DNA of 64,000 nt from Bacillota bacterium. GTDB lineage: Bacteria > Bacillota > Clostridia > Christensenellales > CAG-138. Where the stretch lies: NCBI GenBank assembly GCA_023459335.1, contig JAEWUO010000012.1:15738-79737 (forward strand). The letters are read 5' to 3'. Positions 32,328 to 39,095 of this stretch are shown here, in pieces (the first letter of the stretch is position 1; each line of letters starts with the position of its first letter). The translations under genes and the position numbers were made by a program. The notes under the pieces were generated by a model, which had not been told where the DNA came from, did not search any database, and saw nothing but the letters and a program-made list of their open reading frames with translations.

Positions 32328-33731
32328 ATGATAAAGAAAACTGAAAATGGAGCTATTGCATTTGAAGGTCTATGTTCAAAAGTAACAACATTATTCGGGT
32401 CGATAGGAGCATCTAGAAACATAGATGAAGAAATTATTGTTGATAGAATTAAAGAGGCTTATAATGAATCGGTAGACTTAACTCGTCGTATGTGTCTATA
32501 TGCCAGAGATATTCGTTGTGGCGGACTAGGAGAGAGAAAAGTAGGAAGAATATTCATAGAAACTATGTATAAACTTGATACTGATTTTATATTACAAAAT
32601 TTAGATAAGCTAGTATTATATGGACGCTGGGACGACATTACTGATTTGTTTGTAAAAACAAAAGATGAAAAAATTTTAAAATTCATATACAAACAACTAC
32701 AAGATGATTTTGTTTCAAAAACCCCAAGTCTTTTGGCTAAATGGATGCCAAGCGAAAATACGTCTTCAAACAAGACTAGGGCGGCCGCAAAGACAATTAG
32801 AAAATCTTTAGAGATGAGTTCTAAGGAGTATAGAAAGATGCTATCTGGAATAAGAAAGAAGTTAAATTTAGTAGAAACAAAGTTAACTAATAAGTCTTAT
32901 GATGAAATTGAATACTCAGGCGTACCTTCTGTTGCTATGAATATGTATAAGAAGACTTTTATTGAAAAAGACGGAGAAAGATTCGAGGAATTTATTTCCA
33001 AAGTGGAAAATGGTGAAGATACTATTAATGCCGGTGTATTATTTCCTTACAATATAATAGAAAGTTTCAATAGACGCTACTTAACTAGCGACGAGCTAAG
33101 GGTGGTAGAGCAACAATGGAAGGCACTACCAGACTATGTTGATTTCTCGGAAGATGTGCTCGTCATGGCGGACGTATCTGGATCAATGGAAGGGCGTCCA
33201 ATGGCAACTTCAATAGGTATGGCTCTATATTTTGCAGAAAGAAATACTGGTGTATTTAAAAATCAATTTGTTACTTTTACAGATATCCCTAGATTATTTC
33301 ATTTAGATCCAACGCTATCTCTTGAGGATAGATATAGATTAGTTTCAAAGGAAGTTGGATACAATACTAACTTAGATGGAGCATTGGGGGCTATTGTTAA
33401 ATCAAATGGTTCTCCTAAAGCTTTGCTTGTAATATCCGATTGTGAGATAGATTGTTTCGTTGGTGATGGTAAAAGAGTTCAGACAATAGTTGCTAAATAT
33501 AAGTCGATATTTAAAGCGGCGGGAAAAACTATGCCCAAAATAATATTCTGGAATGTTGAGGGCGGAAAGAGCTTTCTATCTCTTGAGAATGAGAATGTTG
33601 CATTTACCTCTGGGTATTCCGCATCAATCTTTAATCAATTGGAGAGTTTAATAAAGAAGGGATCAATAGAGGCGATAATAGAAATATTATCTAAATATGA
33701 ATATAATACTGAGGAGGATATGCAATGGTAA
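32328..33731 (+). CDS. TROVE/DUF2828-family Ro60-like protein with a vWA domain
   Basis: 467 aa. The N-terminal HEAT-like half has family signatures LYARDIRCGGLGER (~58-70), LYGRWDDITDLF (~97-108) and IEYSGVPSVAMNMYKK (~194-209). The C-terminal half is a von Willebrand A domain with the MIDAS motif DVSGS (282-286) and later metal-site residues around NTNLDGAL. Ro60-type proteins are rings that bind Y RNAs and misfolded RNAs in RNA quality control; DUF2828 relatives are poorly studied. Its neighbours (RNA ligase, structured RNAs) fit an RNA-handling role. Confidence 0.78.
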   Translation: MIKKTENGAIAFEGLCSKVTTLFGSIGASRNIDEEIIVDRIKEAYNESVDLTRRMCLYARDIRCGGLGERKVGRIFIETMYKLDTDFILQNLDKLVLYGRWDDITDLFVKTKDEKILKFIYKQLQDDFVSKTPSLLAKWMPSENTSSNKTRAAAKTIRKSLEMSSKEYRKMLSGIRKKLNLVETKLTNKSYDEIEYSGVPSVAMNMYKKTFIEKDGERFEEFISKVENGEDTINAGVLFPYNIIESFNRRYLTSDELRVVEQQWKALPDYVDFSEDVLVMADVSGSMEGRPMATSIGMALYFAERNTGVFKNQFVTFTDIPRLFHLDPTLSLEDRYRLVSKEVGYNTNLDGALGAIVKSNGSPKALLVISDCEIDCFVGDGKRVQTIVAKYKSIFKAAGKTMPKIIFWNVEGGKSFLSLENENVAFTSGYSASIFNQLESLIKKGSIEAIIEILSKYEYNTEEDMQW

Positions 33732-34447
33732 TGACATTTGTTGAATTATTAGCAGAGCAGCCAAATGATCCGAAGGTGGATCAAAGTATAAAAATATTGA
33801 TGGATGTATTGGGAGGAAAAAAAGAAAAGAAAGAGGATGTAAATATGGATAATATCTTAGAAAATGTGATTGATGAGATTGTTGCAAATATCGATAGTTT
33901 AGATTCGTTAGCATATACAATTACTGTTGATAATAAGGGGAATATTAACATAAAAGAAGGTTTGATACTTCCTTCAAAAGAACCAGTAACAGAAGAGCTT
34001 GAAGAGCTTAAAGAGACAGAAGAAAGCATAGGAAGTTACGGCTTCTTGGTGCGAGAATATCGAAATGAATTAACAAAGGTAAATAATGACATTGAGGTGT
34101 TATTGGAAGAATATAAAAAAGCCTCAATGCAAAAAATAAAATTAACCGAAGAAATTGATAATGCAACAGAAGATTTAGAAGGACTCTCTCTTGAAGCAGT
34201 AAGAGCTTTCTATATGTGCACTAATGAGCCATCTAATAGAAATACTCTAGCAGAAAAATTAGTAGAGATTAAGTATAAAGAAAATTCTATAAATGATTTA
34301 GAGATGGAACTTCACTCTGAAAATGAAATATTAAATTCTATTCCAGAAATTATGGAAGAGAAATATTGTACAGTAGAAGAGATCGAAGAAATTTTAGAGA
34401 ACCTCAACGCATCTTTACAGGAAATCGATTCGTCTTTTTATATCTAA
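33725..34447 (+). CDS. Coiled-coil protein, partner candidate of the TROVE-like protein
   Basis: 240 aa, start overlapping the upstream stop (GCAATGGTAATG), so tightly coupled to the TROVE-like gene. After a ~40-residue head, it is acidic; two long coiled-coil blocks (~90-150 and ~180-235) dominate. No known family. Translation coupling suggests a complex with the Ro60-like protein. It ends at a hairpin-promoter module. Confidence 0.6.
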   Translation: MVMTFVELLAEQPNDPKVDQSIKILMDVLGGKKEKKEDVNMDNILENVIDEIVANIDSLDSLAYTITVDNKGNINIKEGLILPSKEPVTEELEELKETEESIGSYGFLVREYRNELTKVNNDIEVLLEEYKKASMQKIKLTEEIDNATEDLEGLSLEAVRAFYMCTNEPSNRNTLAEKLVEIKYKENSINDLEMELHSENEILNSIPEIMEEKYCTVEEIEEILENLNASLQEIDSSFYI

Positions 34448-34465
34448 ACATCTTATAACATATGT

Positions 34466-34507
34466 GCGGCGGCTATATCGAACCCAAGAATAATATTAAG
34501 CCGCCGC
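34466..34507 (+). repeat. Hairpin module copy 1 (GCGGCGGCT...AGCCGCCGC)
   Basis: Perfect 9-bp stem 34466-34474/34499-34507 around an ATATCGAACCCAAG loop, directly before a class B promoter. First of a family that recurs to the right. Confidence 0.85.
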
Positions 34508-34512
34508 ATTTA

Positions 34513-34541
34513 TTGATTTTATTTTTACTTTGTGTTATAAT
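34513..34541 (+). promoter_or_regulatory. Class B promoter for the Rnl1-type ligase
   Basis: TTGATT (34513), 17-bp spacer, TATAAT (34536-34541), then class B tail ATATAGAAAGTAAAA. Confidence 0.8.
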
Positions 34542-34582
34542 TAATATAGAAAGTAAAATAAGGAAAGAAAGAAGGTATAGTT

Positions 34583-35701
34583 ATGGGAATAAAAGCACTA
34601 CAAGAAATTATGAAAACGAATAAAGATTGGAGAAATGTCTTCAAAAATGATTTTAACTTAATTGTTAATGAAGATGACGATTATATATTAATATATTACA
34701 CCAATTCTACCCCTAGAGAATATGAATTTCTTCATTGGACTAGAGGAGTAATATTTTCAAAAGTGGATTGTTCTATTGTTGCTGCACCTTTTAAAAGGTT
34801 CTTCAACTATGGAGAACCATATGCTTCCAAACTATATGGAAAATTAAGATTTTTCGAGAAAATAGATGGTTCTTTAATAAAAATGTGGTTTCATAATGAT
34901 GAATGGCACATTTCCACTCAAAAAAATATTGACGCAGGCAATGCCTTAGTCGATTTATCAATATTTTCTTTCAAAGATTTATTTATGGATGGACTAAAGG
35001 CTCAAGGTTTTTCTTTTTATAAGTTAGATAAGGGAGTAACTTATCTATTTGAATTGGTGTCACCATATAATCAAGTGGTCGTAGCTCACGAAAGATGTCA
35101 AGTGTATCACTTAGCTTCTAGAGAAAATTCTTCTCTTAAAGAAATAGAGGTTGATATTGGAATACAAAAACCTCGAGAATATGGGTTTTTAAATATAGAA
35201 GAGGCTTGCGAGTTTGCTGATAAGTTTGATAACCTATCAATTGAAGGGTTTGTTGTAGTTGATGAGCTCTATAATAGAGTAAAATTAAAAACAAAAAAAT
35301 ATATAATGGCTCATCATATGAGAACTAATAGCAAATCCTTAAAATCTTTTTTAAGTATCATTGTTAATGGTGAAGCTTCGGAGTTTAGAGCTTATTTCCC
35401 AAAAGAAGGGGAGATTTTATTATTTTTAGAAAAAACTATTCAACATTTAGAGGATACTGTTTTTCTAAAAACTAAATATTATAAATCTATATCTAATGGG
35501 AAAAAAGATTTTGTCCAAAAAATACAAGAAGAAGATGGTTATATTAAGTCTCTACTGTTAATATCCTATGACAAACCTAGAGTCAATCTAAAAGAGAGAG
35601 CTAACTATAAAGGTCTAGAGGACTTGATGAAATTATTAACTCTTTTTGATCCTGATTTGAAAGAAAAAATGAAAGAAATATTATTATGTTCATATAATTG
35701 A
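34583..35701 (+). CDS. T4 Rnl1-family RNA ligase
   Basis: 372 aa, close to T4 RNA ligase 1 (374 aa). Motif I FFEKIDGSLI places the AMP-accepting lysine at Lys93; upstream RGVIFSK...PFKRFFNYGE is the Rnl1-type lead-in, and motifs IV (SIEGFVVVD) and V (RVKLKTKKYIM) follow. A helical C-terminal domain matches Rnl1, which in T4 gives specificity for tRNA anticodon-loop repair. It probably reseals broken tRNAs or other RNAs; a dedicated polynucleotide kinase/phosphatase was not found in the window. Confidence 0.88.
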   Translation: MGIKALQEIMKTNKDWRNVFKNDFNLIVNEDDDYILIYYTNSTPREYEFLHWTRGVIFSKVDCSIVAAPFKRFFNYGEPYASKLYGKLRFFEKIDGSLIKMWFHNDEWHISTQKNIDAGNALVDLSIFSFKDLFMDGLKAQGFSFYKLDKGVTYLFELVSPYNQVVVAHERCQVYHLASRENSSLKEIEVDIGIQKPREYGFLNIEEACEFADKFDNLSIEGFVVVDELYNRVKLKTKKYIMAHHMRTNSKSLKSFLSIIVNGEASEFRAYFPKEGEILLFLEKTIQHLEDTVFLKTKYYKSISNGKKDFVQKIQEEDGYIKSLLLISYDKPRVNLKERANYKGLEDLMKLLTLFDPDLKEKMKEILLCSYN

Positions 35702-35726
35702 CTTTCTTCTCATTCTATGATATAAT
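35698..35726 (+). promoter_or_regulatory. Class A promoter
   Basis: TTGACT (35698), 17-bp spacer, TATAAT (35721-35726), overlapping the end of the ligase gene. Confidence 0.8.
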
Positions 35727-35760
35727 TATATCATAGAGTGAGGGAAGGTGAGTATTTATT

Positions 35761-35932
35761 ATGGAAAAGCAATTCAAATCATATGAAAAAATGTCAAAAA
35801 GAGAAAAAAAAAGATTATAATAATCGCCAAAGAAAAACTTGGGGTACATTATCTCCGATTACTCGAAAGCCCCAAAGAAATATACATAAGGTAAAAAAAC
35901 AAAAAGAAATCATTGAATCGTATAATCAATAG
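35761..35932 (+). pseudogene. Small phage RKTWG-family protein split by a frameshift in an A9 tract
   Basis: ATG 35761 (behind GGGAAGGTGAG) gives MEKQFKSYEKMSKREKKRL and then TAA. The next frame continues DYNNRQRKTWGTLSPITRKP to 35932. Together these parts resemble a family of ~55-60 aa phage proteins with KMSKKEQKKYYN...RGTWG..NPVTRK. The switch lies at a run of nine A (about 35804-35812); eight A would restore a single frame. Programmed slippage, mutation or a homopolymer sequencing error are all possible. Confidence 0.55.
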
Positions 35933-35952
35933 AGAAGAAAGTTGGTGAGCAC

Positions 35953-36435
35953 TTGGAAGAAGTTAGATTGCTATTGGAAGAAATCTTGAATGAAAATAAT
36001 GTAAAAAAAATAATTACACTTATTCACAATAAACGTTTCTCTAAATGTGTAGCAAGAGCGTCTGTGGAAAGAACATCAAATACCGAAGAATTTTCTAATA
36101 AGATTGAGGTCTCCTCTTTCTTTTTGGCAATGTCTAGAGAAAACCAAAGAGAGGTCCTAATCCACGAATTGACTCACATATTACTGATGCCTAAAAACTG
36201 CTCTCATAATAAAGAGTTCAAAGAAAAGTGTATAGAGTTGGGCGGCAAAGAGATTATGTTTAAAGTTTCTGAAGAGATTAATAAAGTTACTAATTTCCCA
36301 ATGCGATATATATTGAGATGTAATAAATGCGGCGGCATCTGCTACCAATCTATGAAAAAAACAAAAGTTATTAAAGAGTTTGTTAACTTTAAATCCATGT
36401 GTTGCAGAGAAAAATTAAACTTGGAAAGTTCTTAA
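35953..36435 (+). CDS. SprT-like zinc metalloprotease-like protein
   Basis: 160 aa, TTG start after GTTGGTGAG. The zinc-binding HExxH motif is HELTH in EVLIHELTHILLMPKNCSHNKEF (third His downstream), and a C-terminal zinc ribbon (CNKCGGICY...CCREK) follows, the layout of SprT/Spartan-type proteins. Such proteins act on DNA-protein crosslinks or as regulated proteases. Good domain match; the substrate is unknown. Confidence 0.75.
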   Translation: MEEVRLLLEEILNENNVKKIITLIHNKRFSKCVARASVERTSNTEEFSNKIEVSSFFLAMSRENQREVLIHELTHILLMPKNCSHNKEFKEKCIELGGKEIMFKVSEEINKVTNFPMRYILRCNKCGGICYQSMKKTKVIKEFVNFKSMCCREKLNLESS

Positions 36436-36437
36436 TA

Positions 36438-36466
36438 TTGACTTTTTCCTCATTCTATGGTATAAT
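36438..36466 (+). promoter_or_regulatory. Class A promoter
   Basis: TTGACT (36438), 17-bp spacer, TATAAT (36461-36466). Drives the small HTH gene. Confidence 0.8.
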
Positions 36467-36501
36467 TATATTATAGTAAAAAAGAGAAAAGAGGTTTCTA
36501 T

Positions 36502-36777
36502 ATGAAAATAACAAATGACATAATCATAAAAATAAATGAGCTTTACTTAGAACTAGGGGTAAAAACAAAGGTGGCAAAAGCTATTGGTTGTTCCCCTTCA
36601 ACAGTAACAAAATATTTAATTAAAGACTTTGTTCCTATAAAAGATATTAATGCAAAAGAGACCAAAACAATTGTATTACCTCCAAAAACTACAATAGATT
36701 GGGATAATATTTCTTGTGAACTAACAGAACAAGAAATTTTAGATTTAGATGATATAAAAAAGAAAATAGTTCTATAG
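36502..36777 (+). CDS. Small helix-turn-helix protein
   Basis: 91 aa, ATG behind AAAGAGG. The N-terminal half holds a helix-turn-helix (LGVKTKVAKAIGCSPSTVTKYL, ~14-35), typical of small phage DNA-binding proteins; the C-terminal half is acidic. It may regulate phage promoters, but no target is evident. Confidence 0.65.
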   Translation: MKITNDIIIKINELYLELGVKTKVAKAIGCSPSTVTKYLIKDFVPIKDINAKETKTIVLPPKTTIDWDNISCELTEQEILDLDDIKKKIVL

Positions 36778-36778
36778 A

Positions 36779-36807
36779 TTGACTTTTAGTAAAAAGTATG
36801 GTATAAT
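36779..36807 (+). promoter_or_regulatory. Class A promoter for a small RNA
   Basis: TTGACT (36779), 17-bp spacer, TATAAT (36802-36807). No gene follows before the next promoter; only the stem-closed RNA at 36823. Confidence 0.75.
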
Positions 36808-36822
36808 TATATTATAGTAAAA

Positions 36823-36890
36823 AGACATTACAGCAAATAATAATTAAAACAATATTTGAATTGATTTATTTATAATGTCTTGGTACTGAG
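36823..36890 (+). ncRNA. Stem-closed CAGC RNA, copy A
   Basis: AGACATTA (36823-36830) pairs perfectly with TAATGTCT (36883-36890); CAGC follows the left arm and TGG the right arm. Inner arms AAATAAT/ATTTATTT can pair. Transcribed from its own promoter 16 nt upstream. Member of a five-copy family (37408, 37567, 37875, 38286). Confidence 0.55.
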
Positions 36891-36902
36891 AAGCTCTCTA
36901 GA

Positions 36903-36931
36903 TTGACTTTTAGTAAAAAGTATGTTATAAT
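36903..36931 (+). promoter_or_regulatory. Class A promoter before the tRNA region
   Basis: TTGACT (36903), 17-bp spacer, TATAAT (36926-36931); nearly identical over ~50 bp to the promoter at 36779. Probably transcribes the small gene and the tRNA array. Confidence 0.8.
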
Positions 36932-36962
36932 TATATTATAGTAAAAAGAAAGTAGTGATTAA

Positions 36963-37214
36963 ATGTTCTTTTTAGAACAATTTGAAGGAAAATACAGAAT
37001 TTATTATGATGGTAAATTTATTATTAAAACCTCTGGCTCATACAATATTTTAGGAGCAAGAATTTTAGGATTATCGTATGGAGATTACCTAAGGTTCTTG
37101 GTTCAGAACGGTGCAACGATAATTGGAAAGAAAAGTAAATATGTATCTTTCTTTTTTGAAAAGAAGGAAAATGCTATAAAAATACAAAAACTTCTAAATT
37201 CTTATTTAGTTTGA
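36963..37214 (+). CDS. Small protein of unknown function
   Basis: 83 aa, ATG behind AAAGTAGTG. Compact alpha/beta sequence (QFEGKYRIYYDGKFII... LGLSYGDYLRFLVQNGATIIGKK...). No family recognised. Last protein gene before the tRNA array. Confidence 0.6.
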   Translation: MFFLEQFEGKYRIYYDGKFIIKTSGSYNILGARILGLSYGDYLRFLVQNGATIIGKKSKYVSFFFEKKENAIKIQKLLNSYLV

Positions 37215-37322
37215 GTTTTATTACTAGGGTATCATCGCAAGGATGTAAGTTTCGATACTGAATACCCTATAGACACCCCAAGTCCCAGACATGACTATCC
37301 GTAAACTGTCTAACCTCTTTCT
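37215..37322 (+). ncRNA. Structured leader before the tRNA array
   Basis: TAGGGTAT (about 37236-37243) can pair with ATACCCTA (about 37261-37268) with an inner CATC/GATG helix. No gene. Could be a processing signal or a terminator without U-tract; function unknown. Confidence 0.35.
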
Positions 37323-37394
37323 GGAGTTGTAGTCTAATGGTAGGACGCTCGCTTTGGGAGCGAGAAGGTCACAGTTCAAGTCTGTGCAATTCCA
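37323..37394 (+). tRNA. tRNA-Pro (UGG)
   Basis: Acceptor GGAGTTG/CAATTCC, anticodon stem CTCGC/GCGAG with loop TTTGGGA (anticodon TGG), T-arm CACAG-TTCAAGT-CTGTG. CCA is not encoded. Confidence 0.9.
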
Positions 37395-37407
37395 TACAGT
37401 TAACATA

Positions 37408-37459
37408 AGACATTTCAGCAACATTTGAACTTTTCTGTTAAAAAAGTATTCAAATGTCT
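37408..37459 (+). ncRNA. Stem-closed CAGC RNA, copy B
   Basis: AGACATTT (37408-37415) pairs with AAATGTCT (37452-37459); CAGC at 37416; inner hairpin ACTTTT/AAAAAGT. A further stem ACAGTTA/TAACTGT flanks the whole unit. Confidence 0.55.
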
Positions 37460-37566
37460 AGCACAACTAACTGTAACCCATTGTTAGCCTAATCGCAGTT
37501 ACGCTAACATAACTTGAAACATCAGATAAAAAATTAAGTTAGAATTAAAGCTTAAAAACAACATTT

Positions 37567-37641
37567 AGACACATCAGCTACTTAAAAACAAGTTAAAGTT
37601 TAACTATTAAGTATGGTAAAAGGAAATTAAAGAGAGTGTCT
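37567..37641 (+). ncRNA. Stem-closed CAGC RNA, copy C
   Basis: AGACAC (37567) pairs with GTGTCT (37636-37641); ATCAGC follows the left arm. Inner stems TACTTAA/TTAAGTA and AGTTAA/TTAACT. AAAGGAAA before the closing stem can pair with TTTTCCTTT downstream, a pseudoknot. Confidence 0.55.
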
Positions 37642-37874
37642 AGAGTAAAAACCTTCAATTTTCCTTTTCTTAGTAGTTATTCGATTAATACTCTTCTTTA
37701 CACCCAAAGAAAGTATTCCTTAATGGTTTCTAGGTTAAAACGACACGCCGTAAGGTTTTTACCATGGTTAGTCGTCCAATAATCGGAGTTAGGCTCAAAT
37801 CCTAGAGTAAAATGGTTAGTCTTGCAACTAAACCGGGCTTGGCACTTTCTCGAAAAGAGAAAGCCTAACAAAAA
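37642..37874 (+). ncRNA. Structured non-coding spacer with a T-arm-like element
   Basis: No gene. Contains a T-arm-like hairpin (TTAGG-CTCAAAT-CCTAG), a repeated ATGGTTAGTC, and a strong hairpin CTTTCTC-GAAAA-GAGAAAG. It may include a decayed tRNA, but no full cloverleaf can be drawn. Confidence 0.35.
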
Positions 37875-37947
37875 AGACACGTCAGCCAGTTAAAAAACAA
37901 ATTATGAATTATTTCTAGTGAGCACTATTTGTAAAACCTTAGTGTCT
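37875..37947 (+). ncRNA. Stem-closed CAGC RNA, copy D
   Basis: AGACAC (37875) pairs with GTGTCT (37942-37947); GTCAGC follows the left arm; inner CAAAT/ATTTG and TAGTG/CACTA. GTAAAAC before the closing stem pairs with GTTTTAC after it, a pseudoknot. tRNA-Ile starts 48 nt downstream. Confidence 0.6.
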
Positions 37948-37995
37948 TGGAATATTAAGTTTTACGTGCAAGATTTAGTGTTTGCTAAGAAATAT

Positions 37996-38069
37996 AGAAA
38001 CATAGTTCAGTTGGTTAGAGCACACGTCTGATAAGCGTGAGGTCGATGGTTCGAGTCCATCTGTTTCTA
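37996..38069 (+). tRNA. tRNA-Ile (GAU)
   Basis: Acceptor AGAAACA/TGTTTCT, anticodon loop CTGATAA (GAT) on CACGT/GCGTG, T-arm GATGG-TTCGAGT-CCATC. CCA not encoded. Confidence 0.9.
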
Positions 38070-38076
38070 CTTATAT

Positions 38077-38169
38077 GGAGTAATAAGCCTAACGGTAAGG
38101 CGGGCGGTTGCTAACCGTTATTAGCCACAAGATCGTGGTGTGTAGGTTCAAGTCCTACTTACTCCGCCA
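38077..38169 (+). tRNA. tRNA-Ser (GCU)
   Basis: Class II tRNA with a long variable arm. Acceptor GGAGTAA/TTACTCC, anticodon loop TTGCTAA (GCT), T-arm GTAGG-TTCAAGT-CCTAC, encoded CCA at 38167-38169. Confidence 0.9.
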
Positions 38170-38172
38170 AAT

Positions 38173-38243
38173 GCGATTATCGTATAATGGTAGTACTCCC
38201 GTTTTCCAAACTGGTAGTCTGGGTTCAAATCCCAGTAGTCGCT
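38173..38243 (+). tRNA. tRNA-Gly (UCC)
   Basis: Acceptor GCGATTA/TAGTCGC, anticodon loop TTTCCAA (TCC), T-arm CTGGG-TTCAAAT-CCCAG. The anticodon stem CCCGT/ACTGG has one mismatch. Confidence 0.87.
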
Positions 38244-38285
38244 TAATCACTTTATTGTGATAACCTCCTAAGACAATATACATAA

Positions 38286-38362
38286 AGGCACATCAGCAAT
38301 CTTAATTCTTTTAATTGAAAAGAATATAATTACAACTTGCGGTACGATAAGCTTGCGTGCCT
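38286..38362 (+). ncRNA. Stem-closed CAGC RNA, copy E
   Basis: AGGCAC (38286) pairs with GTGCCT (38357-38362), a compensatory A-to-G/U-to-C change relative to copies C and D. ATCAGC follows. Inner hairpin ATTCTTTT-AATT-GAAAAGAAT. GATAAGC before the closing stem pairs with GCTTATC after it (pseudoknot). tRNA-Ala begins 45 nt later. Confidence 0.6.
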
Positions 38363-38406
38363 AGAATCGCTTATCTACAAGGGCTGTCAAGATTGTAATT
38401 ATATTT

Positions 38407-38479
38407 GGGGAAATAGCTCAGCTGGTAGAGCACTTGGTTTGCAACCAAGCGGTCGAGAGTTCAATTCTCTCTTTCTCCA
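38407..38479 (+). tRNA. tRNA-Ala (UGC)
   Basis: Acceptor GGGGAAA/TTTCTCC, anticodon stem CTTGG/CCAAG with loop TTTGCAA (TGC), T-arm GAGAG-TTCAATT-CTCTC. CCA not encoded. Confidence 0.92.
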
Positions 38480-38486
38480 CTTATAC

Positions 38487-38558
38487 TGCGGCGTAGAGAA
38501 ACGGTATCTCATCAGACTCATTATCTGAAAATAGTTGGTTCGACTCCAGCCGCCGCAA
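38487..38558 (+). tRNA. tRNA with CAU anticodon (Met or lysidine-modified Ile)
   Basis: Acceptor TGCGGCG/CGCCGCA, anticodon stem TCAGA/TCTGA with loop CTCATTA (CAT), T-arm GTTGG-TTCGACT-CCAGC. CAT reads AUG, or AUA if modified; the sequence does not decide. Confidence 0.85.
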
Positions 38559-38560
38559 TA

Positions 38561-38648
38561 AATTTGAGGATTAGTCTATACATTGTAATGTGTTGCAATT
38601 GCTGTAAGTAAAGCAGCTAATTTGCGATCGTTGGCTATTGCTCAAATT
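38561..38648 (+). ncRNA. Stem-closed structured spacer between tRNAs
   Basis: AATTTGAG (38561-38568) pairs with CTCAAATT (38641-38648); an inner stem-loop CAATT-GCTG...CAGC-AATTTG is possible. No gene. Ends 4 nt before tRNA-Glu. Confidence 0.45.
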
Positions 38649-38652
38649 AAAA

Positions 38653-38724
38653 GACCCCTTAGTCAAGCGGTTAAGACGACGCACTTTCTATGCGTAAACA
38701 GGAGTTCGACTCTCCTAGGGGTTA
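38653..38724 (+). tRNA. tRNA-Glu (UUC)
   Basis: Acceptor GACCCCT/AGGGGTT, anticodon stem ACGCA/TGCGT with loop CTTTCTA (TTC), T-arm AGGAG-TTCGACT-CTCCT. CCA not encoded. Confidence 0.9.
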
Positions 38725-38727
38725 TAT

Positions 38728-38807
38728 GCTACTATGATTGAATTGGCGGACCTAAAGTTCGCTGAACACTATTGTCCGTATCAGTTCAAGTCTGATTAGT
38801 AGCACCA
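38728..38807 (+). tRNA. Atypical tRNA, possibly Leu (UAA), with reduced D-arm
   Basis: Acceptor GCTACTA/TAGTAGC with discriminator A and encoded CCA, and T-arm ATCAG-TTCAAGT-CTGAT are clear. The best anticodon arm is GCGGA-CCTAAAG-TTCGC (anticodon TAA), with C rather than T at position 33, leaving only ~11 nt for the D-arm and a long variable arm. It is either a degenerate tRNA or a tRNA-like RNA. Confidence 0.5.
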
Positions 38808-38903
38808 AATCATTTTATAGCTTAATTAAGGCTATATAAAATGTATTAATAGAATCTTACGCACCTCTTAACAATGTGTCCCAGTAAGAACATTTATTAT
38901 TTA

Positions 38904-39050
38904 TTATATTGAGTTTTTGTTCGTCAGTTAAACTAGGTGAAAAAGCTATTCACTACTAAGAAGTTTCTTTTGTTGAAGAACACCAGAATAATACGACTGG
39001 TATAAAGAGGAACAAAGTAAAACTAAGAAAACAGGAGTTTCTCAATATAA
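38904..39050 (+). ncRNA. Large stem-closed structured RNA before tRNA-Asn
   Basis: TTATATTGAG (38904-38913) pairs perfectly with CTCAATATAA (39041-39050). Nested helices TTTGTTC/GAACAAA, AAACT/AGTTT, GTGAA/TTCAC and ACCAG/CTGGT can all form in order, giving a multibranched fold of 147 nt. No gene. It ends 9 nt before the split tRNA. Confidence 0.5.
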
Positions 39051-39059
39051 TATTTATAT

Positions 39060-39095
39060 TCACTCTTAGCTCAGACGGTAGAGCGTGTGGCTGTT
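39060..39095 (+). tRNA. Split tRNA-Asn (GUU), 5' half
   Basis: Acceptor strand TCACTCT, D-arm GCTC...GAGC, then anticodon stem TGTGG and loop CTGTT, where the sequence is interrupted. The 3' half is at 39558-39594; together they give a standard 73-nt tRNA with loop CTGTTAA. Confidence 0.85.

Noticed and set aside
37720..37830. An additional tRNA in the spacer 37642-37874
   Set aside because: A T-arm-like hairpin and a TTTTAC/GTAAAA pair exist, but there is no room for D and anticodon arms between them.
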